From positions 1 to 30,910 of the forward strand of contig CBFHJJ010000015.1 in assembly GCA_965655865.1 (NCBI GenBank): DNA of 30,910 nt, in the 5' to 3' direction. How positions within the stretch are numbered: position 1 is the first letter of the stretch; each line of letters starts with the position of its first letter. This document shows, piece by piece, positions 14,478 to 23,887 of this stretch. The notes under the pieces were generated by a model, which had not been told where the DNA came from, did no database searches, and saw only the letters and a program-made list of their open reading frames with translations. Origin of the DNA: MAG-121220-bin8 sp965655865 (GTDB lineage: Bacteria > Bacteroidota > Bacteroidia > Flavobacteriales > Flavobacteriaceae). The position numbers and the translations under genes are program-made.

Positions 14478-15524
14478 ATAATATTTGAAAGATTCTTTTA
14501 TTAATTCTGTTTTAACTTGAACATCATAAACAGGTTCAGCTATTTTCTTGAGTAAAATAAAATTTATTTTTCCATGACTGTTTTTTTTGTCATGTATTAA
14601 TAAATCTATTATAAAATTAATTTGACTTTCACTTATTTCAATTTTTTTATAAATATAATTAATGTGTTTTTTTATTGAATTAACATGATCAATAGAAAAG
14701 TTGAATAATTTATAGGATAAAAAACTTGCCAAAACTATTCCAATAGAAACTGCTTCACCATGAAGTAATTTGTTTTCAGTGTTTAAGAAATAAGATTCGA
14801 TTGCATGACCAAGAGTGTGACCATAATTTAGCGATTTTCTTTCTTTTTGCTCTTTTCTATCAATTAAAACAATTTTATTCTTTGTTATAATTGAATTGTG
14901 TATTGTTTTTAAATCATAAAATGGTATATCATTATTTATCAACTGGTTATAAGTTGATAAATCGTAAATTAATGAATGTTTAAATATTTCAGCGTACCCA
15001 CTTGAAATTTCATTTTTTTCTAAAGTGTTTAAAAATTCATTATCAATCACCACCATTTTGGGATCATAAAAAGTGCCTATTTGATTTTTAAGAGTTCCAA
15101 AATCAATTCCAGTTTTTCCACCAACCGAAGCATCAACCATAGACAATAGAGTGGTGGGTACGTTTATGTAATCTATTCCTCTTTTAAAAGTGCTTGCAAT
15201 AAAACCGCCCATATCTGAAACAACACCACCTCCAAGATTAATAATTAAACTGTTTCTATCTCCTTGTTTGTCCGATATTATTTTCCATAGTTTTAAACAT
15301 GAGTCAATATTTTTATTTTCTTCACCGTCACACGATTCAATTAATTCATAATTATCTAAGTGAATTTTTTTTAAAAATGGATCTAAACAATATTGCTTGG
15401 TATTATTATCAACATGAATAAAAATTTTAGAATAATTTTCATTCTTTAAATGAATTGATAAATTATCAAAACCATTTTGTTTAAACAAAACAGAGTAACT
15501 GTCTGATATAATTTCTTTATTCAT
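14469..15524 (-). CDS. aroB: 3-Dehydroquinate synthase
   Basis: This 351-residue NAD- and metal-dependent enzyme converts DAHP to 3-dehydroquinate, the second step of the shikimate pathway. Evidence is the nucleotide-binding GGGVVSDMGGF (residues 98-108), DASVGGKTGID (131-141), Glu179 in SSGYAEIFKHS as a metal ligand, and LNYGHTLGHAIE with the metal-binding histidines. It starts with ATG and stands alone on its strand. The 75-base region upstream is shared with the divergent proline dehydrogenase gene and I see no consensus promoter there. Its stop codon lies inside the 3' end of ppc. Confidence 0.95.
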   Translation of the reverse strand: MNKEIISDSYSVLFKQNGFDNLSIHLKNENYSKIFIHVDNNTKQYCLDPFLKKIHLDNYELIESCDGEENKNIDSCLKLWKIISDKQGDRNSLIINLGGGVVSDMGGFIASTFKRGIDYINVPTTLLSMVDASVGGKTGIDFGTLKNQIGTFYDPKMVVIDNEFLNTLEKNEISSGYAEIFKHSLIYDLSTYNQLINNDIPFYDLKTIHNSIITKNKIVLIDRKEQKERKSLNYGHTLGHAIESYFLNTENKLLHGEAVSIGIVLASFLSYKLFNFSIDHVNSIKKHINYIYKKIEISESQINFIIDLLIHDKKNSHGKINFILLKKIAEPVYDVQVKTELIKESFKYYLS

Positions 15525-15599
15525 ATTATTTTATACGATACAAAATAACATATTTTTTTTTTAAAAAAACTATGTACATTAGTTTAAAATTTTAATGAT

Positions 15600-16769
15600 T
15601 TGAATAATCTATTTTCTGATACTAAAGAAGCTTTTTCTTTAAAAAGTAATTTTGAACTAAACAGAGCATATATTCTCTTTAAAATTATTGGTAATAGTAC
15701 TTTTGTTAAATTAAGTACTGCCTTAACAAATTTTGCTTTAAAATTTCACCTTCCTGTAACCCCAATCATTAAAGTAACTGCATTTGATCATTTTTGTGGT
15801 GGTGTAAGTGAAGAAGACTGTGTCCCAGTAATAAATAAAATGTTTGACAAAAATGTTCATTCTGTATTAGATTTTTCCACTGAAGGCTTTGATACTGAAA
15901 AAGAATTTGACGATTGTTTAAGAAAAAAAATATCAATTATAGAATTTGCAAAAAACAAAAAAGAAATTCCTTTTGCTGTTTTTAAACCTACTTGTTTAGG
16001 TAGTACGGATTTGTTTAAAAAAGTGTCAAAATTTGAAAATTTAAATGATTTAGAAAATGATTCTTGGAATAGAGTTGTTCAGAGATTTGATCAAGTTTGC
16101 TCAAAGGCTCATAAAGAAAATATAAAAATTTTAATTGATGCTGAAGAAGTCGAAGTTCAAAATGCAATTGATGATTTAGCAATTAAAATGATGCGCAAGT
16201 ACAATCTTAATTCTCCAATTGTATATAATACTGTGCAGATGTACAGGAAAGATAGATTAATATATCTTAACGAAATGATTTCTAATCAATTGAATGATGG
16301 TGTAATATTTGGTTTAAAGTTAGTTAGAGGTGCTTACATGGAACAAGAAAGAAATTTAGCTGTTTCAATGAATATTGAATCTCCAATCTGTGATACTAAA
16401 AACGACACAGATAAAAATTTTAACTCAGGATTAGATTTTGTTTTTAATAATTTTGAAAGAATTTCATTCGTTTGTGCATCCCATAATGAAGATTCGATAT
16501 TAAAAGTTTTGGCTATGATGGAATCAAAAAATTTAAAAAGCAATGATAGCAACGTATGGTTTGGTCAGCTTTACGGAATGAGTGATAATATTTCTTTTAA
16601 TTTAGCTTCTAAGAACTTTAATACTTTTAAAATATTACCTTTTGGACCTGTTAGAAACCTCATGCCTTACTTGATTAGAAGAGCTGAAGAAAACACTTCT
16701 GTACAAGGTCAAACTGGAAGAGAATTACAGTTAATTTTAAAGGAAAAAAACAGAAGAGCCTCGTTGTAG
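15600..16769 (+). CDS. Proline dehydrogenase, monofunctional
   Basis: A 389-residue FAD-dependent (beta-alpha)8-barrel enzyme that oxidises proline to pyrroline-5-carboxylate. Supporting motifs are NTVQMYRKDRLIYL, LVRGAYMEQER, GQLYGMSDNISF and, near the end, YLIRRAEENTSVQGQ with the paired arginines that hold the substrate carboxylate. There is no P5C dehydrogenase or PutA DNA-binding domain, so oxidation to glutamate needs a separate enzyme, not seen here. The start is odd: TTG at 15600 is the only codon in frame that keeps the conserved FSDTKEAFSLKS beginning; an in-frame stop lies 15 bases upstream, and ATG at 15595 is out of frame and reads ATG ATT TGA. Confidence 0.92.
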   Translation: MNNLFSDTKEAFSLKSNFELNRAYILFKIIGNSTFVKLSTALTNFALKFHLPVTPIIKVTAFDHFCGGVSEEDCVPVINKMFDKNVHSVLDFSTEGFDTEKEFDDCLRKKISIIEFAKNKKEIPFAVFKPTCLGSTDLFKKVSKFENLNDLENDSWNRVVQRFDQVCSKAHKENIKILIDAEEVEVQNAIDDLAIKMMRKYNLNSPIVYNTVQMYRKDRLIYLNEMISNQLNDGVIFGLKLVRGAYMEQERNLAVSMNIESPICDTKNDTDKNFNSGLDFVFNNFERISFVCASHNEDSILKVLAMMESKNLKSNDSNVWFGQLYGMSDNISFNLASKNFNTFKILPFGPVRNLMPYLIRRAEENTSVQGQTGRELQLILKEKNRRASL

Positions 16770-16770
16770 T

Positions 16771-17097
16771 TTATTTATTCTCAGAAAAGTATGCGTTTTT
16801 AGCACAATTTTTCACAATAAACGATTTCTTTTTACTCTCTAAGTAATAAACTTTACAAGTGTCAACTTTTGTATTACTTTTAGAAAAGTTTACATCATAT
16901 TCACTAAAAAAAATATCTTTAGAAAAAGAATTTGTTTCATTATTGAATACCCAGTTTTTTTTATAAATATCATTTAAAACTCTTTTATTGGGCATGTAAT
17001 TGAACCTGGTGTCTTTTTTGTTAGTAACGAATATTAAAATAATGATTCCAATACTTAGACCAAACAAAAAGAAATACAATCTTTTTAAAAAACTCAT
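16771..17097 (-). CDS. Small membrane-anchored protein, DUF4258-like
   Basis: A 108-residue protein with one N-terminal membrane segment (about residues 7-24, LYFFLFGLSIGIIILIFV), preceded by Lys and Arg and followed by a soluble domain. It resembles the small flavobacterial DUF4258 proteins in its start (SFLKRLYFF...G), the NKKDTRFNYMPNKRVL stretch and the DVNFSKSNTKVDTCKVYYLE core; the family call is from memory. Two cysteines (in DTCKVYY and VKNCAKN) could matter. Its ATG overlaps the tsaE stop by four bases, so it is translationally coupled to tsaE. Function unknown. It ends two bases from the convergent proline dehydrogenase gene. Confidence 0.7.
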   Translation of the reverse strand: MSFLKRLYFFLFGLSIGIIILIFVTNKKDTRFNYMPNKRVLNDIYKKNWVFNNETNSFSKDIFFSEYDVNFSKSNTKVDTCKVYYLESKKKSFIVKNCAKNAYFSENK

Positions 17098-17507
17098 GAC
17101 AATATATTTGTTAAATTAATTTTACGCTTATCAGTATCAATGAAATCAATTTTTAAAATGGAGTGATTGATATCTAGATCATTCATGATAATCTCAGGCC
17201 ATTCGATTATTATGAATTTATTATCTAAATATTCAAAAAGTCCTAAATCATTAATTTCTTCTTTTTTTTCAACTCTATACAGATCCATATGAATAACTGA
17301 TTCGCCTCCAGAACTGTATTCATTTATAATAGTGTAAGTAGGACTATTTACTTGATCTTCTACATTAAGTTGATTACAAATCTCTTTTACTAATGTTGTT
17401 TTTCCTGAACCAACTTCACCGCAAACAAGTAAAATTTTTCCATTAATATTTTTTAAAATAAAATCGCTCGCTTCCTTTATTTCTTCGATACCATAGTTTA
17501 ATTCCAA
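17094..17507 (-). CDS. tsaE: tRNA threonylcarbamoyladenosine biosynthesis ATPase TsaE
   Basis: A 137-residue P-loop ATPase that works with TsaB, TsaC and TsaD to make t6A at position 37 of ANN-decoding tRNAs. The Walker A motif is GEVGSGKTT (residues 30-38); NSPTYTIINEY, the family motif HMDLYRVE and IIEWPE follow in the usual order. The start is TTG at 17507: an in-frame stop lies nine bases upstream and no ATG is available, while the sequence from this codon (ELNYGIEEI) matches the expected family beginning. It heads a two-gene unit with the DUF4258-like gene. The other tsa genes are not in the window. Confidence 0.93.
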   Translation of the reverse strand: MELNYGIEEIKEASDFILKNINGKILLVCGEVGSGKTTLVKEICNQLNVEDQVNSPTYTIINEYSSGGESVIHMDLYRVEKKEEINDLGLFEYLDNKFIIIEWPEIIMNDLDINHSILKIDFIDTDKRKINLTNILS

Positions 17508-17528
17508 AATAGTTTAAATTTTAAAATT

Positions 17529-17536
17529 CAAAAATA
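17529..17536 (-). promoter_or_regulatory. Predicted -7 element of tsaE
   Basis: The minus strand reads TATTTTTG, an exact TAnnTTTG match, 21 bases before the tsaE start codon. No TTG is found at the right distance upstream, so the promoter is only half supported. Confidence 0.4.
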
Positions 17537-17589
17537 AGACACTTATTTATTGTTTTAATCATATTAAACCAAATTTAATTGATTTTTCA

Positions 17590-17597
17590 TACTTTTG
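17590..17597 (+). promoter_or_regulatory. Predicted -7 element of the lpxD operon
   Basis: TACTTTTG matches TAnnTTTG exactly and ends five bases before the lpxD ATG, mirroring the parE arrangement. No clear -33 TTG is seen. It supports the ATG at 17603 as the true start and predicts a leader of almost zero length. Confidence 0.5.
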
Positions 17598-17602
17598 CGA
17601 CG

Positions 17603-18622
17603 ATGAAGTTAAAAGCATATCAGGTAGCTGAAATTGTTGGTGGTGATGTAGAGGGGAATGATCAGGTTTCGATTGACAGTTTAGCTAAAATTGAAAATGG
17701 AAAAGAAGGCTCATTGTCTTTTTTAGGTAATCCTAAGTATTACAAGTTTTTAGATTCATCAAAATCTTCAGTTGTTTTAGTTGCTGATAATTTTGTTTAC
17801 GATCAAAATTTAACTAAAACTTTTATCAGAGTAAAAGATCCTAATGAAGCATTTTCTAAATTATTAGACTTATTTGGAAATCAATCCTCAAATAGAATAG
17901 GTGTTGACAAATTAAGCTCCATTGATAAGAGTGTTTCAATAAGAAAAGATGTTTACGTAGGAGCTTTTTCTGTTTGTGAAAAAGATTCAATAATTGGAGA
18001 AAATTCTAAGATTTATCCACAAGTCTATGTTGGAGAAAATGTTAGCATTGGTAGCAATACTATTGTTTATCCTGGTGTTAAAATATATAGTGATTCTATT
18101 ATTGGAAGCAACTGTATAATTCATTCAGGTACTGTCATAGGATCAGATGGATTTGGATTCAACCTAGATAAAAATGGTAATCAACTTAAGATCAATCATA
18201 ATGGTAATGTAATAATTGAAGACAATGTTGAAATTGGAGCTAATTGTACTGTTGATAAAGCTACATTAGGGTCAACTGTAATTAAAAAAGGAGTCAAATT
18301 AGATAATTTAGTTCAAGTAGCTCACAATGTAGAAATTGGTGAAAGTACTGTTATTGCTGCTTGTGTAGGAATTGCTGGATCAACAACAATCGGTAAAAAT
18401 TGTATGATTGGTGGTCAAGCAGGTATTTCTGGGCATTTAAAGATCGGAGATAGAGTAATGGTTCAGGCTCAGTCAGGTGTCATGAAAAATATTGCATCTG
18501 ATACAACTGTAATGGGTATGCCAGCATTTAAATATTTAGATTACAACAAATCATATGTTCATTTTAAAAATTTACCAAAAATAATGAGTAAACTAAATGA
18601 TCTTTTTAAAAAAAATATATAA
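17603..18622 (+). CDS. lpxD: UDP-3-O-(3-hydroxyacyl)glucosamine N-acyltransferase
   Basis: A 339-residue acyltransferase adding the second 3-hydroxyacyl chain in lipid A synthesis. It has an N-terminal uridine-binding domain (about residues 1-100), then a left-handed beta-helix of hexapeptide repeats (about 105-290), with catalytic His241 in NLVQVAHNVEIG and the family stretch GSDGFGFN. The reading frame stays open upstream to a TTG at 17579, but that would run through the promoter-like element; ATG 17603 (MKLKAYQ) matches the family start. Its stop overlaps the next ATG by one base (TAATG). It heads the run lpxD, lpxC-fabZ, lpxA, efp, typical of Bacteroidota. Confidence 0.95.
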   Translation: MKLKAYQVAEIVGGDVEGNDQVSIDSLAKIENGKEGSLSFLGNPKYYKFLDSSKSSVVLVADNFVYDQNLTKTFIRVKDPNEAFSKLLDLFGNQSSNRIGVDKLSSIDKSVSIRKDVYVGAFSVCEKDSIIGENSKIYPQVYVGENVSIGSNTIVYPGVKIYSDSIIGSNCIIHSGTVIGSDGFGFNLDKNGNQLKINHNGNVIIEDNVEIGANCTVDKATLGSTVIKKGVKLDNLVQVAHNVEIGESTVIAACVGIAGSTTIGKNCMIGGQAGISGHLKIGDRVMVQAQSGVMKNIASDTTVMGMPAFKYLDYNKSYVHFKNLPKIMSKLNDLFKKNI

Positions 18623-20016
18623 TGGGTAAACAACGTACAATCTCAAAGTCTATTTCACTTAAGGGTGTTGGTATTCATTCTGGTAATGAAGTTAACTTAA
18701 CTTTTAAGCCTGCAGATGAAGATTTTGGTTATGCATTTTGTAGAACTGATCTTCCGGGTAATCCAATTATTGAAGCTGACGTAAATTATGTTGTAAGTAC
18801 AAAAAGAGGAACTACTTTAGAAAAAAACGGTATAAATATTCAAACTTCTGAACATGTCTTAGCTGCTTTAGTTGGAATGGAAGTAGACAATGTTTTAATA
18901 GAAATTGATGCATCTGAGCCTCCTATAATGGACGGGTCTTCAAAGTATTTCGTTGAGGCGATAAATAAAGCTGGAATAAAAGAACAAAGCAAAGAAAGAA
19001 GTGAATATATAGTTAAAGATGTTATTTCTTATTACGATGAGGAAACTGGAAGTGATATAACAATTATCCCTTCAAAGTATTACGAGGTTACTACTATGGT
19101 TGATTTTGGTACTAAAATTTTAGGCACACAAAATGCGACAATGAAAAGATTATCTGAATTTAAAGACAATTTTGCTGAAGCAAGAACATTTAGTTTTTTA
19201 CATGAAATAGAAATGCTTCTTGAAAATGGTCTTATTAAGGGAGGAGATTTAAATAATGCTATAGTCTATGTTGATAAAGAATTATCAGATAAGACGATGG
19301 AAAAATTAAAAAAAGCATTTAACAAGGATAAAATATCTGTAAAGTCTAATGGAATACTGGATAATTTGACATTACATTATCCAAATGAGGCAGCCAGACA
19401 CAAATTACTTGATGTTATTGGTGATTTAGCCTTGGTAGGGACAAGAATAAAAGGAAAAGTAATTGCTAATAAACCTGGTCATTATGTAAATACCATGTTT
19501 GGAAAAAAACTTTCAGCTATTATCAAAAATGAGAAAAGAAATATAGTTCCAAAGGTAGACATGAGTAAACCTCCAGTAATGGATGTAAATCAAATAATGA
19601 AAGTATTACCTCACAGACCTCCTTTTTTATTAGTTGATAATATTTTAGAAATTTCAGAAAATCATATTATTGCGCAAAAAAATGTGACAATGAATGAGGA
19701 TTTTTTTAAAGGTCATTTTCCAGGAAAACCGATTATGCCAGGAGTTCTTCAAATTGAAGCAATGGCACAAGCTGGAGGAGTTTTGTTTTTAAACAATGTT
19801 CCAGATCCAGAAAATTATTTAACTTTTTTTGCTAAAATTGACAATGCAAAATTTAAATATCCTGTTGTTCCTGGAGATACTTTAATTTTTAAATTAGAAT
19901 TACTAACTCCAATAAGAAGAGGTATAATGCATATGAAAGGTCAAGCATTTGTTGAGGGTAAATTAACAAGTGAGGCGGAACTGTTAGCTAGAATTATAAG
20001 AAAAACCGAAACATAA
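18622..20016 (+). CDS. lpxC-fabZ: Bifunctional LpxC deacetylase / FabZ dehydratase
   Basis: A 464-residue natural fusion. Residues 1-300 are the zinc-dependent UDP-3-O-acyl-GlcNAc deacetylase, the committed step of lipid A synthesis: Glu77 and zinc ligand His78 in SEHVLAAL, zinc ligands His260 and Asp264 in RHKLLDVIGD, and catalytic His287 in PGHYVN. Residues about 318-464 are the hot-dog-fold 3-hydroxyacyl-ACP dehydratase: LPHRPPFLLVD, catalytic His365 in GHFPGKP and Glu379 in QIEAMAQ. The fusion is characteristic of Bacteroidota and joins an enzyme consuming hydroxyacyl chains with one competing for the hydroxyacyl-ACP pool. Both active sites look intact. It overlaps lpxD and lpxA by one base each. 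Confidence 0.97.
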   Translation: MGKQRTISKSISLKGVGIHSGNEVNLTFKPADEDFGYAFCRTDLPGNPIIEADVNYVVSTKRGTTLEKNGINIQTSEHVLAALVGMEVDNVLIEIDASEPPIMDGSSKYFVEAINKAGIKEQSKERSEYIVKDVISYYDEETGSDITIIPSKYYEVTTMVDFGTKILGTQNATMKRLSEFKDNFAEARTFSFLHEIEMLLENGLIKGGDLNNAIVYVDKELSDKTMEKLKKAFNKDKISVKSNGILDNLTLHYPNEAARHKLLDVIGDLALVGTRIKGKVIANKPGHYVNTMFGKKLSAIIKNEKRNIVPKVDMSKPPVMDVNQIMKVLPHRPPFLLVDNILEISENHIIAQKNVTMNEDFFKGHFPGKPIMPGVLQIEAMAQAGGVLFLNNVPDPENYLTFFAKIDNAKFKYPVVPGDTLIFKLELLTPIRRGIMHMKGQAFVEGKLTSEAELLARIIRKTET

Positions 20017-20798
20017 TGTATCAACCGTTATCATACATACACCCTGGAGCAAAAATTGCAAAAAATGTTGTGATTGAGCCTTTTACATCGATTGATAAAA
20101 ATGTAGTAATCGGAGAAGGGTCTTGGATCGGATCCAATGTTACTATTATGAGTGGAGCTCGAATTGGAAAGAATGTTTCAATATTTCCAGGATCTGTAAT
20201 TTCTGCAGTTCCTCAAGATTTAAAGTTTAAAGGTGAAGATACTACAGCTGAAATTGGAGATAATACAACTCTTAGAGAGTGTGTTACAATAAACAGAGGA
20301 ACATCTGATAGAAATAAAACTAAAATTGGTAAAAATTGTCTAATAATGGCTTATTCTCATGTTGCACACGATTGCTTTATTGGGGATAATTGTATTTTTT
20401 CAAACAATTCAACTTTAGCTGGACATGTTACTGTTGGATCACACGTTATCCTTGCTGGCATGGTTGCTGTTCATCAGTTTTGTTCAATTGGAAATCATGC
20501 TTTTGTTGCAGGTGGTTCTCTAGTAAGAAAAGATGTACCTCCTTTTGTAAAAGCGGCAAGAGAACCTCTTTCATATGTTGGAATAAATTCAGTTGGTTTA
20601 AGAAGAAGAGGTTTTGATAGTAAGGTAATAATGGAAATTCAGTCTATGTATAGAACTCTTTATCAAAAAAGATACAATAATACACAAGCTGTAGCTATAA
20701 TGGAGGGTGAAATGGAAGCTACAAAGGAAAGGGATGAAATTCTTCAATTCATCAAAAATTCTCAAAGAGGAATAATGAAAGGTTATTTTAAAAATTAA
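20016..20798 (+). CDS. lpxA: UDP-N-acetylglucosamine O-acyltransferase
   Basis: This 260-residue trimeric enzyme transfers a 3-hydroxyacyl chain from ACP to UDP-GlcNAc, the first step of lipid A synthesis. Hexapeptide repeats of the left-handed beta-helix run from about residue 8 to 185, and catalytic His118 lies in AYSHVAHDC. The C-terminal helical domain carries GINSVGLRRRGF. Length is standard. It begins one base inside the fused lpxC-fabZ stop (TAATG) and ends two bases before efp. Confidence 0.97.
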   Translation: MYQPLSYIHPGAKIAKNVVIEPFTSIDKNVVIGEGSWIGSNVTIMSGARIGKNVSIFPGSVISAVPQDLKFKGEDTTAEIGDNTTLRECVTINRGTSDRNKTKIGKNCLIMAYSHVAHDCFIGDNCIFSNNSTLAGHVTVGSHVILAGMVAVHQFCSIGNHAFVAGGSLVRKDVPPFVKAAREPLSYVGINSVGLRRRGFDSKVIMEIQSMYRTLYQKRYNNTQAVAIMEGEMEATKERDEILQFIKNSQRGIMKGYFKN

Positions 20799-20800
20799 TT

Positions 20801-21367
20801 ATGGCATCATCATCTGATATTAGAAAAGGACTTTGTATAAAATACAATAATGATATTTATAAAATTATTGAATTCTTACATGTTAAACCGGGAAAAGGTC
20901 CTGCCTTTGTTAGAACTAAATTAAAAAGTGTTACTAATGGAAAAGTAATAGATAATACATTTTCTGCAGGCCATAAAATCGATGATGTAAGAGTTGAGAC
21001 GAAAAAATATCAATATTTATATAAAGATGCTGAAACATATCATTTTATGAATGTTGATGATTATAATCAAATAACTGTTCAAGAAGTTATTTTAGATTCT
21101 TCTCAATTTTTAAAAGAAGGAGAGATAGTAACCGTATTGATTAATACAGAGGATGGTACAACTTTGTCTGTTGAAATGCCTCAAAATGTAATTTTAGAAA
21201 TTTCTTCAACTGAGCCTGGTGTTAAAGGTAATACAGCTACAAATGCTACTAAACCTGCAATTTTAGAAACAGGTGCAAAAATTAATGTTCCTTTGTTTAT
21301 AAACGAAGGAGATAAAATAAAAATAGATCCAGAAAAAGGCTCTTACATTGAAAGAGTCAAAAATTAA
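20801..21367 (+). CDS. efp: Translation elongation factor P
   Basis: The 188-residue, three-domain factor relieves ribosome stalling at polyproline stretches. The tip of domain I reads KPGKGPAFV, with Lys32 at the position that is modified in E. coli and other bacteria; an arginine would have implied rhamnosylation by EarP. No modifying enzyme gene is seen nearby. The C-terminal OB-like domain ends in KIDPEKGSYIERVKN, as usual. It lies two bases after lpxA, an association common in Bacteroidota. Confidence 0.97.
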   Translation: MASSSDIRKGLCIKYNNDIYKIIEFLHVKPGKGPAFVRTKLKSVTNGKVIDNTFSAGHKIDDVRVETKKYQYLYKDAETYHFMNVDDYNQITVQEVILDSSQFLKEGEIVTVLINTEDGTTLSVEMPQNVILEISSTEPGVKGNTATNATKPAILETGAKINVPLFINEGDKIKIDPEKGSYIERVKN

Positions 21368-21375
21368 AATAATTT

Positions 21376-22245
<870 letters not shown>

Positions 22246-22259
22246 TATAAATTTACAAA

Positions 22260-23006
22260 ATGAAATTATTAGAAAATAAAACAGTTGTTATTACAGGTGC
22301 CAGTAGAGGTATTGGAAGAGGAATAGCATTAGTTTTAGCTTCTCACGGAGCAAACATTGCTTTTACTTATTCTAAATCTGTTGATTCAGCTAATAAATTG
22401 ATCGAAGAGATGTCAGAATTTAATACTAACTGTAAAGCCTATCAAAGTGATGCAGCAAGTTTTGAGGATTCACAAAACCTTGTCGATCAAGTGATAAAAG
22501 ATTTTGGAACTATTGATGTTTTAATTAATAATGCTGGAATTACTAAAGATAACTTACTGATGAGAATGAATGAAGACGATTTTGATAAAGTTATCGAAGT
22601 AAATTTAAAATCTGTTTTTAATATGGTAAAGGCTACGCAAAGAACATTTCTTAAAAATAGATCAGGAAGTATAATAAACATAAGTTCAATAGTTGGAGTA
22701 AAAGGAAATGCTGGACAATCTAATTATGCAGCTTCTAAAGCAGGTATTATAGGTTTTTCTAAGTCAATTGCATTGGAGCTTGGTTCTAGAAATATTAGAT
22801 CTAATGTTATTGCACCTGGATTTATACAAACTGAGATGACAGACAAATTAAATCAAGACGTTGTTAATCAGTGGATTAGCGGAATTCCTTTAAAAAGAGG
22901 AGGAACACCTGAAGATGTTGCAAATCTTTGCTTATTTTTGTCATCTGACCTTTCAACATTTATAACTGGTCAGGTAATAAATGTCGACGGAGGCATGTTA
23001 ACTTAA
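22260..23006 (+). CDS. fabG: 3-Oxoacyl-ACP reductase
   Basis: A 248-residue short-chain dehydrogenase of the fatty-acid elongation cycle using NADPH. The cofactor motif is TGASRGIG (residues 12-19), NNAG is at 90-93, and the catalytic Ser143, Tyr156 and Lys160 lie in NISSIVG and SNYAASK. IAPGFIQTEMT and the end INVDGGMLT are typical of FabG rather than other short-chain dehydrogenases. Position after lipid A and fabZ genes fits a fatty-acid role. Confidence 0.93.
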   Translation: MKLLENKTVVITGASRGIGRGIALVLASHGANIAFTYSKSVDSANKLIEEMSEFNTNCKAYQSDAASFEDSQNLVDQVIKDFGTIDVLINNAGITKDNLLMRMNEDDFDKVIEVNLKSVFNMVKATQRTFLKNRSGSIINISSIVGVKGNAGQSNYAASKAGIIGFSKSIALELGSRNIRSNVIAPGFIQTEMTDKLNQDVVNQWISGIPLKRGGTPEDVANLCLFLSSDLSTFITGQVINVDGGMLT

Positions 23007-23035
23007 AAAATAAATAATCAATTAAATAAATAAAA

Positions 23036-23854
23036 ATGGATAGAATTAATAAAATCGGATTACCAGTTGTACTTATAGTAATGTTTTCAATTATAGGATT
23101 AATGAAATCAGCTGTTAACATTGGATACGGAGAAGCAGGAGTTTTGTTTAAAACTTTTGGAGAGGGTACCGTAGTAGATGAACCTGCACTTGGTGAAGGG
23201 TTTCATCTAATATTACCTTGGAACAAGGTTTACTTGTATAACGTTAAACAACAAGAAGTTTTTGAAAGTCAAATGCAAGTGCTTTCTTCAAATGGTCTTG
23301 AAATATCTTTAGATGTTTCAGTTTTATATCAACCTAAAGCTGATCAGTTAGGATTGTTACATCAAACTAAAGGATCAAATTATTTAGATATTGTAATAGT
23401 TCCTAATATTAGAGCAGTAGCTAGAAGTGTTGTTGGTAGATACACACCTGAACAACTATATTCAACAAAAAGAGATGCTATTGAAAGTGAAATTTATGAC
23501 GAATTAAAAAAAGGAGTTGAAGAACAATATGTTCAAATTAATGATGTTTTAGTAAGAGATGTTACTTTACCTAATACAATTAAACAAGCAATTGAAAGAA
23601 AACTTAGTCAAGAGCAAATGTCTTTAGAGTATGAATTTAAACTTGAATCTGCTAGAAAAGAAGCTGAAAAAGTTAGAATTGATGCTAAAGGTAAAGCAGA
23701 TGCAAATAGAATTTTAAATTCTTCTTTAACAACAAATATTTTAAGAGATAAAGGTATTGAAGCTACTACTAAATTAGCTGAGTCTCCAAATTCAAAAGTA
23801 ATTGTAATTGGAAGTGGAAAAGATGGTTTGCCAATAATTCTAGGAAATCAATAA
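23036..23854 (+). CDS. SPFH/prohibitin-domain membrane protein
   Basis: A 272-residue protein with one N-terminal membrane helix (about residues 8-24) followed by a prohibitin/SPFH domain (about 28-200: GEAGVLFKTFGEG, GFHLILPW, VGRYTPEQLYSTKR) and a charged helical segment (195-230) likely to form a coiled coil. Such proteins assemble into large ring- or cage-like membrane oligomers and often associate with membrane proteases such as FtsH, but no partner gene is adjacent. It starts 29 bases after fabG and ends just before the his leader region. Confidence 0.9.
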   Translation: MDRINKIGLPVVLIVMFSIIGLMKSAVNIGYGEAGVLFKTFGEGTVVDEPALGEGFHLILPWNKVYLYNVKQQEVFESQMQVLSSNGLEISLDVSVLYQPKADQLGLLHQTKGSNYLDIVIVPNIRAVARSVVGRYTPEQLYSTKRDAIESEIYDELKKGVEEQYVQINDVLVRDVTLPNTIKQAIERKLSQEQMSLEYEFKLESARKEAEKVRIDAKGKADANRILNSSLTTNILRDKGIEATTKLAESPNSKVIVIGSGKDGLPIILGNQ

Positions 23855-23863
23855 ATTTTTTAT

Positions 23864-23871
23864 AATATTTG
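23864..23871 (+). promoter_or_regulatory. Possible -7 element of the his operon
   Basis: AATATTTG differs from TAnnTTTG at the first base and ends 16 bases before the leader peptide ATG, which is the right place for a promoter of the leader transcript. No matching -33 TTG is present, so support is weak. Confidence 0.35.
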
Positions 23872-23887
23872 CATTTCAATTAAAACA

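Noticed and set aside
17579..17602. An eight-residue longer LpxD starting at TTG 17579
   Set aside because: The extension runs through the TACTTTTG promoter element and does not match the family N-terminus, which fits ATG 17603.
20390..20617. Cysteine- and tryptophan-rich open frame inside lpxA
   Set aside because: It is another frame of lpxA, whose hexapeptide-repeat codons create the odd composition; there is no independent support.
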